In this document: piece by piece, positions 1 through 10,143 of the stretch | How the letters are laid out: each line of letters begins with the position of its first letter | Numbering within the stretch: position 1 is the stretch's first letter | Source of the DNA: Tupaia tana | Taxonomy: Eukaryota > Chordata > Mammalia > Scandentia > Tupaiidae | Direction of reading: 5' to 3' | Assembly (NCBI GenBank): GCA_026018925.1 | Contig: JAKSZU010000031.1 | Coordinates: 11,088,648-11,152,647, forward strand | DNA length: 64,000 nt | Program-made: the position numbers and the translations under genes | The notes under the pieces: model-generated | Seen by the model: only the letters and a program-made list of their open reading frames with translations | What the model was told of the DNA's origin: nothing | Database searches by the model: none

Positions 1-927
1 GAGTGGCCTATTTCATGGCCCACGTTACCGGGTGAGCTCAGAAGTATGCCGCCCCGATTCCAAGGCTGCCTGTGTCTATTTCGGAGCGAGCAGCTATTTC
101 GGATCGATGGTCTCCACGCGCACGGCCTGGATACACAGCCCGGTCCATGACTCTCCATCTTTTTCTGCGGTTCTTTTTCTCTTGCTCATCTTGAACAGGG
201 CGATGGTTGTCCAACAGCCTGGTGGAGACTGGAGCCTCCTTCCCCGACAGCTGTTCCAGTGAGGCCCCGTGGGACAGCTCCGAGTCCTCTCTGTTCTGAA
301 CGTCCGCTCCCTCGTGTCTTTCGCTGCTTCGTCTCCCTCCTACTCTGTCCGTCTGTTTGCCTGCTTTTCTCAGCTGCCCTTCAGTTTTTAAAAAGTAAAG
401 TTCTTCTGCAATTCACAGCATGTGTTGCTGGTAGGGCTCTTTTCCTTCGGCCTCACCGATGGCTCTGTATGGCACTGGGCAGGCGCCACCACGCCCCTGA
501 TGGCTCTGTAGGTAGGGCCAAGTCATCTCTCAGCTGGGCTGTGCTCAGAGTTCTCTGTATCCTTCTGTGTCGAGCTCACCCACGGGGTTCTGCATCTTCT
601 CCCCGGGTGCAGAGAGACACAGCAGAGAAGACAGGGGGAGGCTCTGACCAGAGACCTCAGTATGTGCTCCTCCGGAGGGTTGGCCTTCCTGCAAGATGGA
701 CTATGACATTTCTCCTTGGCTTACTGGTCTTGTCTGTGTTTAGCTCAGGTCTTGGCAAGGCGTACATCCGTGGTGAGAACGACTTTGCCTTTTCTAGGAG
801 AATTCTGTGCCTGGATACTGAGAAAGGCAAAGCGTCCTAGGAGCTTCAGGCTGGTTTTGCAAATCGAGCTTTATTGGCATGTGGCCACACCCATGCATTT
901 TCAATAGATGTTTGTGAATTCTTCGGG
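1..927. other. Unique sequence, no recognised gene
   Basis: I see no repeat family here. An open frame on the plus strand spans 259-840 (193 codons), the longest outside repeats and microsatellites, but it opens on GTG, has its first ATG about 70 codons in, and shows no family motif I recognise. It could be chance or the remnant of a gene. Confidence 0.5.
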
Positions 928-1197
928 GTTTTTTTGTTGTTGTTGTTGTTATTTAGAGATTTTTGCTATAGGATGTGTGTGCTCACCAGAGAGACAGAGA
1001 CAGCGAGACAGAAAGCGAGAAATCACCCCTAGGGGGATGGCCACGCTGCAACCCCTTCTCCTCTACCCTCTTCTCAGGATTTTGGGCACGCACGCCCAGG
1101 CACCCGGCATGAGTTTCAAGTTGCCACGTCTGGACTAAAACTGCGGTCGCTCATGTGGGAGTCCAGCCACAGGACCACTGTGCCACCTGTGGGTCCT
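928..1197 (-). mobile_element. SINE family A
   Basis: Minus-strand copy. The T-rich end with a short GTT run (930-952) is the tail, the TATAG segment follows at about 967, the body lies at 1015-1110, and the decayed head ends near 1197. The B box is degraded (about 1132-1142), so this is an older copy. Confidence 0.88.
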
Positions 1198-1582
1198 GCC
1201 GGTGGGTTCTTTTGGATGGCAGAGTCAGAGCAGACCTGCCTGACCCGCAAAGCTGGACCTTCTGACAACCTAGTCATTACAGAAAATCGTGTCCATCCCT
1301 GTCGCCGGGCGTAAAACCAAACTAGATTCTGTCATGAGCAAAAGCCTGGTAGGTTTTGTTGCTTTTTGTTTTTCTTCTTCTTGTTACTTTATTATCATTT
1401 TTTTGCTTTCTCATTCATGAAGACAAGGTCTTTGGTGGGCTTATCCAGAAAGCCATCCCTCCACGTATAGTACCCGTGTTGGGAGAACTCTTCTTTTAAT
1501 TAAAACGTGTACCATCATGTCTACAAGGTGTGTTCTTTATGCAACCTATTCCCAGGCACATTCTAGAAAAAGCAGAAAAGAG
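1198..1582. other. Unique sequence
   Basis: Nothing recognised. AT-rich towards 1340-1510, with T-runs that are not attached to any identifiable element. Confidence 0.4.
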
Positions 1583-1752
1583 GGGGACGGCAGGTGGGGC
1601 AGTGGTTGAGACACTGGACTCCCACATGCTCAACGACAGTTCGAGTCCTGGACTGGGTGGCTTGCTTCATTTTCCCTCTCTTTCTTTCTCTGGGAGAAAA
1701 AGAAAAAAAGATTATGAATAAAAAAATAAATAGAATAATTCTTAAAAAATGG
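1583..1752 (+). mobile_element. SINE family B
   Basis: Head at 1583-1660 with B box AGTTCGAGTCC, then a CT-rich stretch and an AT tail ending ATTCTTAAAAAA. Flanks share GCAGAAAA (left about 1570, right about 1753), a likely short target-site duplication (TSD). Confidence 0.88.
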
Positions 1753-1991
1753 CAGAAAATAGAACATTTTGCAAATTTTAATGCACGTTTATGTAAAAAA
1801 AATATTGTTGGCGTTTGCGTACAATAAAAGTGTATTGATTGACACGGATATCCCATAATTAGCACAAAAACTGACGTAGCACTTCTTTATATTCAGGGGC
1901 TTCATATCTATAGATGTGACCAACCCTCATTTGAAAATATTGGAGGGGAAAAACATTAAAATAAGAATCTGACAATAAAAACAATACAAAT

Positions 1992-2250
1992 AGGGACCAG
2001 AAGTTGGCATAATGGCTATGTCGCTGGACTCCCATGTAGTCAATCAACCATGGTTCGAATCCCGGTCCCAGTGGCTTAAACTCATGCCGGATGTGTGTGC
2101 GAGCGTGCCCAAGATCCCGAGAGTAGAATGGAGGAGACGGGATTGCGGTGTGGCCATCCCCCCTGGGGGGTGATTTCTCGCTTTCTGTCTCTCTGTCTAT
2201 TCAGTGAGTGGATGCACCCTGTAACAAAAATCTCTCTCAAAAAAAAAATG
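1992..2250 (+). mobile_element. SINE family A
   Basis: Full-length: A box TGGCATAATGG, B box GGTTCGAATCC, GAGAATGGAGGAGA-type body with a small change, C6-TG6-like motif near 2158-2171, A-tail at 2240-2250. Flanks TACAAATA/TGCAAATA suggest a TSD. Confidence 0.92.
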
Positions 2251-2751
2251 CAAATAAACAATAAAGTGTAACAACTATAGACATAACAATTACTTCGTTT
2301 GGGGTATTACAAGTAATCTGGAAATTGTTTAAGGTACAGGAGGATGTGGAAATGCTTTTAGAAGGTAACTACGCTACTTATCTAAGAGATTTGGGCGTCT
2401 TTGGGCTTTGGTGCCCAGGGGCCCCGTCAAAACAATGTCCCACAGCTACTAGGAACCGCACAGCTTAGTACCATAGGAAATCAAAAAAATAAATACATGC
2501 TTTCCCAATGAACTTAATAACAAAATTCCTGTATCGACCGCTTAAAGGCAAAGAGCTCGTGGGGTGGTGGGGAGGGCAGGAAGAATCTTTTATTTTATAA
2601 GGAAGTGTAGTTAAATGTGGAACACTTAAAATTCAGAAAACAAGCAAAGAGAAACCTCAGCCTTATCCCACCACTCTGAAAACAAAGAACATCAATTACA
2701 CAGTTTACCAGCTTGATACCCTGTCTCTTTGCCTCTTACTCATTTTCTTTT
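2251..2751. other. Unique sequence
   Basis: AT-rich, with no recognised element and no credible open frame. Confidence 0.4.
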
Positions 2752-2993
2752 TCTTTTTTTAGGTTTTTGCCATAGGGCACATCTGCTTGCCAGAGAGACA
2801 AAGAGAGGGACAGTGAGAAATCACCCCCAGGAAAGATGGCCACACCGCAATAATCCCTTCTCCTCCATCCTCCTCTCGGGATCTTGGGCACGCGCACGCA
2901 CACACACTGGGCGTCCTCAGGCCCAGGAATCAAACCACGGTCGGCCACGTAGGAGTCCAGAACTGTAAGCACTACGCCACCTGCCAACCCCAG
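2752..2993 (-). mobile_element. SINE family A
   Basis: T-tail at 2752-2760, GCCATAGGGCACATCTGC segment, body with TTCTCCTCCATCCTCCTC, head ending CCACCTGCCAACCCC. The B box in complement (about 2930-2941) carries CpG-type decay. Confidence 0.9.
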
Positions 2994-3108
2994 AGTTTAA
3001 TATTTTAAGTGACATAATTGAACAATTGTGGAGAAAAGGGAAAGAGGACATTTAAGATACTTAAAAGCCAGTAATAAAAGGGTACTTAAATGATAAGTCT
3101 GATATATA

Positions 3109-3400
3109 TATATATATATTTTTTCTTTTCTTTTTTTTTTTTTTTTTTTGAGAGGTTTTGGCTATAGGGCGCGTGCGCTCGCCAGACAGACAGAGAGAGA
3201 CAGAGAGACAGAAAGCGAGAAATCACCCCCCAGGGGGGATGGCCACGCCGCAATCCCTTCTCCTCCATTCTCCTCTCGGGATCTTGGGCACGCACGCACA
3301 TGCGCCCGGCGTGAGTTTTAAGCCACTGGGTCCCAGACGGGAACAGCGGTCAACTACGTGGGAGTCCAGCGACATAGCCATTACGCTAACTGCTGGTTCC
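3109..3400 (-). mobile_element. SINE family A, well preserved
   Basis: Long T-run (3130-3149), GCTATAGGGCGCGTGCGC, perfect CCCCCC-A-GGGGGG motif at about 3225-3237 and the head to 3400. Flanked by CTGATATATAT on both sides (about 3098 and 3400), a TSD that lies in a TA-rich target. Confidence 0.93.
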
Positions 3401-3411
3401 CTGATATATAT

Positions 3412-3673
3412 TTTTTAAAAAAGGTTTTGTTAGGGTGCACTTGTTCACTGGACACAGAGAGAGACAGAGACAGTAAAAAGGAAAGTGAGGAATCTCCTCC
3501 CCCCTTGGGGGATGGCCACACCACAATCCCTTCTCCTCCATTCTCCTCCTGAAATTTTGGACATGCCACACATGTGCCCAGTGTGATTTTCAAGCCACCG
3601 GATGTGAGACTCCAAATGCCATCAGCCATATGGGAGTCCAGCGACTTAGCCACTATACCATCTGTTGGCCCTA
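3412..3673 (-). mobile_element. SINE family A
   Basis: T/A-rich tail from 3412, TAGGGTGCACTTGTTCAC segment, body, and head ending CCATCTGTTGGCCCT. It lies 11 bp from the previous copy and is more decayed, hence older. Confidence 0.9.
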
Positions 3674-3703
3674 GTCTGATAGACTTTAAAAATTCACTTA
3701 ATG

Positions 3704-3891
3704 GGGGCCTGCAGGTGGTGTGATAGTTAAGATACTGGACTTTCACATGGCTGACTGTGGTTCAAATCCCAGACCTGGTGACTTGTCTTCTCTCTCTCTC
3801 TTTCTCTCTTTAATGAGCACATGTGCCTTATAGCAAATTAATAATAATAATAATAATAAATAAAATTAAATAAATTTAAAAAGTGTAAAAA
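3704..3891 (+). mobile_element. SINE family B, hybrid tail
   Basis: Short-body copy with B box GGTTCAAATCC whose 3' part carries the A-type segment (GAGCACATGTGCCTTATAGC) followed by a (TAA)n tail. Perfect TSD TCACTTAATG at 3694-3703 and 3892-3901. Confidence 0.93.
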
Positions 3892-3903
3892 TCACTTAAT
3901 GAC

Positions 3904-3908
<5 letters not shown>

Positions 3909-3938
<30 letters not shown>
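3909..3938. repeat. (TG)15 microsatellite
   Basis: Uninterrupted dinucleotide run directly after the TSD of the preceding SINE. Confidence 0.97.
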
Positions 3939-3942
<4 letters not shown>

Positions 3943-4407
3943 GTTTGTATGCACGTATGCCTGAAAATCCCAATGCCAGAACAATAAATCAATATAATGC
4001 AGTTTTCATAAGAAATTCAAGAATCACTCAAATAGAAAATTAAGTAGAATTTCTGCTTTCCCTGGTAAACACGTTTTGAGGGCAAATTATGACCAATTTA
4101 GTTCCACAAGTGCCCTTCAGGGAAATTCTATTTGCTTATTAAAACATCGTAAAGTATTGAACATGCTTCAACTGAATCACTCCCTGAAAAGCACAGCTGC
4201 TTAAAAAATAATTCCGAAATAATCATTATTTAGAGACAGTGGAGTTTTAAAAATTTAATGTTCCATTCTTCCCATTGCCAAAGTACGTATTTACATGTTT
4301 CGTGTCACAAATAAACAATAGATTCTTCTGTAATGATTTCCCCCTCCCTTGGGAGAACTATGTTCATAATAAAAAAATAAATGTAATAACAAAATGTGTT
4401 CATTATT
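3939..4407. other. Unique AT-rich sequence
   Basis: SINE-free, AT-rich, no recognised element. It contains several TTTAAA/TTATT clusters, and I cannot assign a function. Confidence 0.4.
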
Positions 4408-4643
4408 TCTAGAGGGTGCATTCACTCACGAGAGAGAGAGAGAGAGAGAGAGAGAAGGAAAGTGAGAGCTCTCCCGCTCTGGGGATGTCCACACTGCAAC
4501 CTTCTTCTCCACGGCTCCCTCTTGTCTGGATTTTGGACACACACCCACAGAGTGTGTTTTTCAAGCCTCCGGGTCTAGGACTTGAAACTAACAGTAGGTG
4601 ATGTGGAGTCTAGCTGCCTTACCCACCACACCACTAGCTAGCA
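4408..4643 (-). mobile_element. SINE family A with (GA)n
   Basis: Lacks a clear T-tail. The CT-rich stretch has become a (GA)13 run at 4430-4455 on this strand. The body (CTTCTCCACGGCTCC) is diverged and the head ends ACCACTAGCTAGCAC. Confidence 0.8.
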
Positions 4644-4657
4644 CTTTCATATATAGT

Positions 4658-4928
4658 TGTTTTTTTTTGTTGTTGTTAAAGAGAGATTTTTGCTATAGGG
4701 CACATGCATTTGCTGGAGAGACAGAGAGAGACATAGAGACAAAAAAGGAGAAATCATCCCCAGGGAGGATGTCCACACCATAATCCCTTGTCCTCGATTC
4801 TCCTGCTGAGATTTTGGGCATGCATGCACACGTACCCAGTGTGAGTTTTAAACGGTCAGGTTTGGGACTTGAACCGCGGTTGACTATGTGGGAGTCCACA
4901 ACGTAACTATGATGCCATCTGCTGGTCC
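4658..4928 (-). mobile_element. SINE family A
   Basis: T/GTT tail at 4660-4677, GCTATAGGGCACATGC, body, and head ending CCATCTGCTGGTCCC. Flanks TTCATATATA and CTCATATGTA form a probable imperfect TSD. Confidence 0.9.
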
Positions 4929-4943
4929 CTCATATGTACTTTT

Positions 4944-5021
4944 TCTTTCTTTCTCTTTCTTTCTCCGTGTCTTTCTTCTTTCTTTCTCTTCCTTTCTTCT
5001 TTGTAATTTTTTTAATTAAAA

Positions 5022-5077
<56 letters not shown>
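4944..5077. repeat. (TTTC)-rich run followed by (TA)25
   Basis: Pyrimidine tetranucleotide-rich segment (4944-5000), then about 50 bp of alternating TA from about 5027 to 5077. The TA run is self-complementary and could extrude as a cruciform. Confidence 0.95.
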
Positions 5078-5079
<2 letters not shown>

Positions 5080-5453
5080 TGTTATAGGGCACAGGTGCTT
5101 GGCAGAGAAAGAAGGGAATTGACAAAGCACACCCCAGCAATCCTCTTCCATCCGTTCAAGATTTGGGGCATGCCACAGTGTCCCACATGCCCAACGTTGC
5201 TTCTTCCCTTTAGGAGAAAAAGGAGTCCAGATCTAGCCGACTCCCTTCAGGGGTCACGACGTTGACAAGTACTTGAATCCATGACCTCTTGACTTGCCAT
5301 GTTGCAATCCCTTCTCCTCCATTCTCCTCCCGAGATTTCGGACACTCATGCTCACGTGCCTGGTGTGAGTTTCAGGCTGACAGGTCTAAGGCTCGAACCA
5401 CGGTTGACTGTGTGGGAGTCTAGCACCTTAACACCACACCACCTGCTGGCCCC
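5080..5453 (-). mobile_element. SINE family A, rearranged
   Basis: Begins GTTATAGGGCACAGG and ends with a good head (ACCACCTGCTGGCCCC), but about 120 bp of foreign sequence (about 5172-5300) interrupts the body, and parts of the body occur twice (5140-5170 and 5300-5350). Either two overlapping copies or an old copy with an insertion. Confidence 0.75.
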
Positions 5454-5465
5454 TGAGCATTTAAT

Positions 5466-5654
5466 CATTTTTTAAAGATTTATTTATTTATTTAATTCCA
5501 TCTGCTAATCGGTTTTTAATTGGACGAGACAGAGAGAGAGAGAGAAAAGGAAAGTGAGAAAGCAAGTTGCCAGATCTGGGACTCGAACTGCCATGTGAGA
5601 ATTGGCCATGTGCGAATCCAGTGCCTTTAACCACCACACCACCTGCCGGTCTCC
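5466..5654 (-). mobile_element. SINE family B
   Basis: TTTAAAGATTTATTTATTT tail, ATTCCATCTGCTAATC segment, GA-rich stretch, B box complement GGACTCGAACT, head ending CCACCTGCCGGTC. An 8-10 bp duplication sits inside the head (AATTGGCCATGTG). Confidence 0.9.
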
Positions 5655-6123
5655 ACATTAAATTTTAATTTCACACTAAGGAAGCCAGTTTGGGAGACAA
5701 GACTTCAGAGTCGGTACCCGTGTAGCTTACGGAACAAGTTCGTTATGTCTGGATGAAACAAAGTCAACTAAATATGCTTTCACGTTACAGAAACGAAGAA
5801 GAACATCAGTGACGTAAAGGTGCCCGTGAGGAACACGCAATAGAGCTCTGGGCCGTTCTTCGAGGGAAGCCATTAACAACAGCGACAAAAGTACAGGGTC
5901 CGTGGAGAGGATGTGAGAAGAACAACAGGTGTATGTAAAGGTCAGGGTACACTCAGAGAGGCTCTGCAGAGTGCCGGGAACATGCATGGGCCTTGCAGAA
6001 CGAACCCGACCGATATCTGCCACCCAGCGGTGTGCGATCCTAGGGTGTGCACACGCACACTCTCACAGTCACACCGTCACACGTGGCTGACGGATTCCGT
6101 CCCAGAGCTGTCCTCCCAACCTA
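5655..6123. other. Unique sequence
   Basis: Moderate GC, no repeat recognised. Open frames on both strands are short and carry no recognisable domain. Confidence 0.4.
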
Positions 6124-6141
6124 CAAACGTATGTGTATTCT

Positions 6142-6337
6142 TTTCTCTTTTGTTTTTTCTTAAATAATTATTTTTTAAAGAATTATTTATTTAGTTTTAT
6201 TATTCATTTATTTTTATTTGGCTAGAGAAAGAGAGAGAGGTAAAGTGAGAAAGTAAGCCGTCAGGTCCAGGACTCAAACCATGGTTGACCATGTGGGAGT
6301 GTCCAGTGCCTTAACCACCACGCCACCTGCTGGTCCC
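6142..6337 (-). mobile_element. SINE family B with long TSD
   Basis: AT tail with TTAAAGAATTATTTATTT, GA-rich stretch, head ending CCACCTGCTGGTCCC. Flanked by an 18-bp imperfect TSD: CAAACGTATGTGTATTCT at 6124-6141 and CAAACAAATGTGTATTCT at 6338-6355. Confidence 0.95.
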
Positions 6338-6385
6338 CAAACAAATGTGTATTCTAAAGGGGCCGCATCTGTGTAAGATGTCTGG

Positions 6386-6435
6386 GGCCAACCAGGCTGT
6401 GTGGTAATTAAGGTGGCTGGATCCCACATGGCCAG
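6386..6435 (+). mobile_element. SINE head fragment
   Basis: Only the first 50 bp of a head (GGGGCCAACCAGGCTGTG to CCCACATGGCC), cut off where the next SINE begins. Confidence 0.8.
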
Positions 6436-6602
6436 CTGGGGGCCAGCAGATGGCATGGTGGTTAAGACGTTGTTCTCCCACATGGCTGACTGCAGTTCAC
6501 ATCCTGGACCCGGTGGCTTTCTTTCTCACTTTCCCTCTCTGTCTCTCTGTCTCTCTCTGATGAATGCATGAGCCCTAGAACATATAGAAAATGAATAATA
6601 AT
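6436..6602 (+). mobile_element. SINE family B, hybrid tail
   Basis: Head GGGCCAGCAGATGGCATGG, CT-rich stretch, then GAATGCATGAGCCCTAGAAC (the A-type 3' segment) before the A-rich tail. Joined directly to the fragment on its left. Confidence 0.88.
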
Positions 6603-6603
6603 T

Positions 6604-6840
6604 GGGACCAGCAGATGACGTAATGGTTACCTCACTAGACTATGGTTGGAGTACTGGACTTCAGTTTGAGTCCTGGACTCATTGGCTTCAAACTCATGCT
6701 GGGCGTGTGTGCCCAAAATCCTGAGAGGAGAATGGAGGAGAACGGATTGCGGCGTGGCCATCCCCACTGTGTCTTTCTCTGTCTCTCTCTGCTGAGCATA
6801 CATGGCCTATGGCCAAAACACACAAAAACTTAAAAAAAAA
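6604..6840 (+). mobile_element. SINE family A
   Basis: Head with an internal disturbance (a repeat of TGGACT) and B box AGTTTGAGTCC, body GAGAATGGAGGAGAACGG, shortened CT stretch, A-tail at 6831-6842. Confidence 0.88.
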
Positions 6841-6873
6841 AAGACAAATAAATAAATTAAGTTTTGTGGAGCA

Positions 6874-7032
6874 GGGACCAGCAGGTAGTGTGGTGGTTAA
6901 GGCACTGGACTCCCACATGGCCAACCATAGTTCGAGTCCCAGAACTGCTGGCTCACTTCCTCTCTCTGTCTCCCTCTGGTCAAATTAAAATAATAAACCA
7001 ATAAAATTAAATAAATAATTCTTTAGAAAAGA
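6874..7032 (+). mobile_element. SINE family B
   Basis: Head with exact B box AGTTCGAGTCC, CT stretch, GGTCAAATTAAAATAATAA tail. Flanks AAGTTTTGTGGAG and AAGTCTTATGGAG are a 13-bp TSD with two mismatches. Confidence 0.92.
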
Positions 7033-7040
7033 AAGGAAAA

Positions 7041-7929
7041 AGTCTTATGGAGTGAGGTCACTTCTCCCTGATATTTTCCAGCTCCCTGGGTTCTTCGCCG
7101 AGCAGAGAACCCGCCCGTGTCCTGTGTCCACCCTGCCCATGCATTTCAAAGACACTCGGCCACTCTGCAATTAGAGATCATACGTGAGCACTGAGGAAGC
7201 ACACAGAGATTGAATGTTGGTGACGAGCCTGCCGCCACCCGAGGAGGCATACATCACTCAGAAGACACACGGAACTTCAGTTCCCGGGAGGCTGAGACCT
7301 TCATGACTGAGTAATGAGACCTCGCTGCATGGCCGGGGTCGAAACTCGCTTTATCTTCATCGAGGCTGTAATGAGATGGGAGCAGGTGGCCCAGGAAGTG
7401 CATAGCTTCGGGGTACATGGAGGTGTTAGGGGGCGACGGGCTGCCCGCTGTGTTTCTGGTGCTTGGGTTACAACGCAGGGAAATCCATCTCCCTGCTGCT
7501 GGCTGTAAACGCATTACCAGACAGGCACACACCAGTCAGCCCCCATCCACCCGTGCTGAGAGGACATCCTGCCGTCCATGTGGTGCAACGGAGGAGAAAA
7601 TCCTCTGGTCGTGATGTTTCCACCCCAGCCAGAACCGAGCAAAGATGGCTCCCCTTCCTAAGGCTTGGCTTTCTTTTCTGTGTTTCTTTCTCCTTGCTCA
7701 GAAATTTATTTCTCCATGGTGTTAGCCACCCACTGGGAAGATTTGAGTCTAGCTTGAGTTATGATTAAACATACACTTGGGTTGTGTGTGTGTGTCCACA
7801 TTTCCTGGTGTACGTCAGGACGGACACAGCTTACCAAGGCACACAGAAGCTGTGTCCTGTCATCCACCAAGCCTGCACCCAGACGGAGATGTTGCAGACA
7901 AAGCCAATATGGGGTTAGGACCATATGCG
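7041..7929. other. Unique sequence, about 890 bp without SINEs
   Basis: Moderately GC-rich, with overlapping short open frames on both strands (7254-7532 minus, 7314-7768 plus) that match nothing I know. Contains a short TG run (7784-7794). Possibly old, decayed repeat plus unique DNA. Confidence 0.4.
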
Positions 7930-8120
7930 TTTCCAGGGTCTCTATCATGAATTCCCATAATCTAAGTGGCTTAAAGCAACACCCAAAGGATAAGAATCCA
8001 CTCCTGTTGGAAGAACACTTGCCCCTCCATGTTGAGTGCAGCATTATTCACAATTGCTAAGACATGGAATCCACCCAAGTGTCCACAAACAGAGGAATGG
8101 ATTGAGAAAGTGTTGACATG

Positions 8121-8369
8121 GGGCCAGAAGGTGGCGTAGAGGTTACGCAGTTGGACTCCCACGTGCCTGACTGTGGTTCGAGTTTCGGATCCAACAACTT
8201 GAAACTCATGCCAGGCACATGTGCGTATGTGCCCAAAATCCCAAGAGGAGAATGCAAGAGAAGGGATTGTGGCATGGCCATCCAACCCAGGGGGTGATTT
8301 CTCGCTTTCTCTCTCTCTGGTGAGTGCACAGGCCCTATAGCAAAAATAACAAACTCTCAAAAAAGAAAA
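8121..8369 (+). mobile_element. SINE family A inside L1
   Basis: A box TGGCGTAGAGG, B box GGTTCGAGTTT, body, GCCCTATAGCAAAAATA and A-rich tail. It separates AGTGTTGACAT from GTGTGGCACATATACAC of the L1; GAAAGTGTTG/AAAAGTGTGTG is the likely TSD. Confidence 0.93.
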
Positions 8370-8438
8370 AGTGTGTGGCACATATACACTCCAGAATACT
8401 ACTCAGCCATAAAAAAAAAAAAAAAAACAATGAGAACT

Positions 8439-8624
8439 GGGTTGGCAGGTGGTGTGGTAGTTAAGGATGTTGAACTCTCACAAGCCAGCCCTCTCACGGT
8501 TCAAGTCCCAGACCTGGCAGCTTGCTCTCTTACTTTCTCTTTCTCTCTGTCCCTCTCTTGTCAAATTAATTAATTAATTAATTAATTAACAAATAAATAA
8601 ATAAACAATTCTTTAAAAACAAAA
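8439..8624 (+). mobile_element. SINE family B inside L1
   Basis: Head, CT stretch, a (TTAA)n block at 8564-8588 and ATTCTTTAAAAAC tail. TSD CAATGAGA on both sides (8429-8436 and 8626-8633). Confidence 0.93.
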
Positions 8625-9312
8625 ATCAATGAGACCTTGGCATTTGATAGAAAGCGGATGAATATGAAAGACTGAATGCGAAATGAAGCAAGTCAGATGA
8701 TGAAAGACAAACACTGGATATCCCTGCTCCATATATACCGAATGTCTGCACTCTATGGCAGACATTGAAAGATAGGACCATATAAAACCGGGGAGAACAA
8801 CTGTGGGTATTGGAGACAGTGTGGGAGGAGGGTGAGAAATAGGGGGAGGGAGGAAGGGAATGAAGGGGAACCAAAAAGCAAAACATTCAAGGGAAACGAA
8901 AATAGAAAATGATCTGTGGATCGTCACGTGCATGGGAATATCATTGATGGGACTGATAGGAAGTGTATGCATGCTAGAAAATTTATCTTGTATGCCCTGA
9001 AGATGAAGAGAAGAGTGCTTAATCTATAGAAAGTTTAGTCCACTCACATTCCTCGACTTTCATGCTCCATTCTCTGCTTCTAGCATTGTATCTTCTTCTC
9101 TGACTTGTCTGTGTCTCTCTTATGAGGGCCCTTGGGATGACTTTGGGCTTATGGGGTCAACGAGGAGAATCTCGCCCTGTCGGGATCCTTTACTTCATCA
9201 CATCTGCAAAATGCTCTTAGCCATGGACTTGAACCATAGTCACAGGGCCTGGGGTTTAGCACATGGACCTCTCGGGGGGCTGATATTTTGCCCACCCATT
9301 CCATTCCCAGTT

Positions 9313-10128
9313 CGGATTTCAGAATCTATAAGCATTTAAGCAGGGCATCCTGAAATTCTCAATGCAGTCCAGGACCTCAGAGCAGGCTCTACACAAACAA
9401 CTGAACAATTATCCTGTGAAGAATAGCAGTAAATCCTATGGAAACACCCAATCATATTTCTTACTTACGCTTTTAAAGTGATTTAACTAATGGAGATAGA
9501 GTTCTATGAACCGTTATAAGCGAAGGTTATAAATTTTCGTTCCCTATGGGATTGAATTTCCCTAGTTATTGGGAAGGCGATTTTTATTTGCATTGAAAAT
9601 GGTGCAGAGATGAATTAAGGGGAAAAAATATATGAATGATGGACAAAATTATTAGCAGCAATATTCCAAGGATGATTGCATTTGCAGTTGATCATTCATC
9701 TCTTCAGGCATGCAGAATTGATGGTATCGCGCTTATTGTTTGTAATAAGGGTCCCACTGCAATGTATTTATAAATATTTTCTCAGCTGTCATATGGAATT
9801 CAGGAATAACGAAGCAATATCTGTCACACTCAGAGGAGTGCTTGAATACTGTTGTAAAAAGAAGAGGAAGAGAATGAGATTTCACAGCTCATAATGTGAG
9901 GGTTAAAAGCGTCGGGACCTCTAATCCTTTCACATTTATGGATGTATATTTTTTCTGAATATTGCACTGTTTCAGCACAAAATGAGAAGGTACTTTCTAT
10001 TTCCAAGACAGCTGTAAAAATTAAATGTGTTTAGGATCAAATTTCTAAATGCACGTGTTCTTTGAGAGGTGTTTGGGATGTCCATAATAAGATTCGAGGC
10101 TCTATGTTAAAAAAGAATGCATCAACAG
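9313..10128. other. SINE-free unique block
   Basis: About 815 bp, AT-rich with low microsatellite content. Blocks such as 9480-9640 hold TTATAAATTTTCG, TTATTTGCATTG and several ATTA cores typical of homeodomain sites. Candidate conserved non-coding DNA; no coding frame is convincing (9676-9894 is short and unrecognised). Confidence 0.4.
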
Positions 10129-10143
10129 ATAAAAATAATAGGG

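Larger units (their letters stand above)
7981..9010 (+). mobile_element. L1 LINE 3' UTR, in three pieces
   Basis: Pieces 7981-8120, 8370-8438 and 8625-9010 read in order as the region after ORF2 of a mammalian L1: ATTATTCACAATTGCTAAG, AATACTACTCAGCCATAAA, AAGCAAGTCAG, then the AC/AG-rich 3' UTR. Two SINEs separate the pieces. No ORF survives. Confidence 0.85.
7930..9312 (-). mobile_element. MLT1-like LTR (ERVL-MaLR), split by an L1
   Basis: On the minus strand, 9312-9045 reads as the first half of an MLT1-type LTR (GGCAAAATATCAGCC, CAGATGTGATGAAG, CATAAGAGAGACAC) and 7980-7930 as its end (GCTTTAAGCCACTTAGATT). The middle is replaced by the L1 at 7981-9010. Only a solo LTR is seen, with no viral gene. 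The MLT1 assignment is from remembered consensus. Confidence 0.72.

Noticed and set aside
3086-3301. Recurring motif RRMEEKGLRRGHPPWGVIS
   Set aside because: Sense translation of the same SINE body (GGAGGAGAAGGGATTG region).
3158-3418. Recurring protein-like motif LLLHSPLGILGTHAHAPG in many places
   Set aside because: It is the antisense translation of the family A SINE body. It recurs because the SINE recurs, not because of a protein family.
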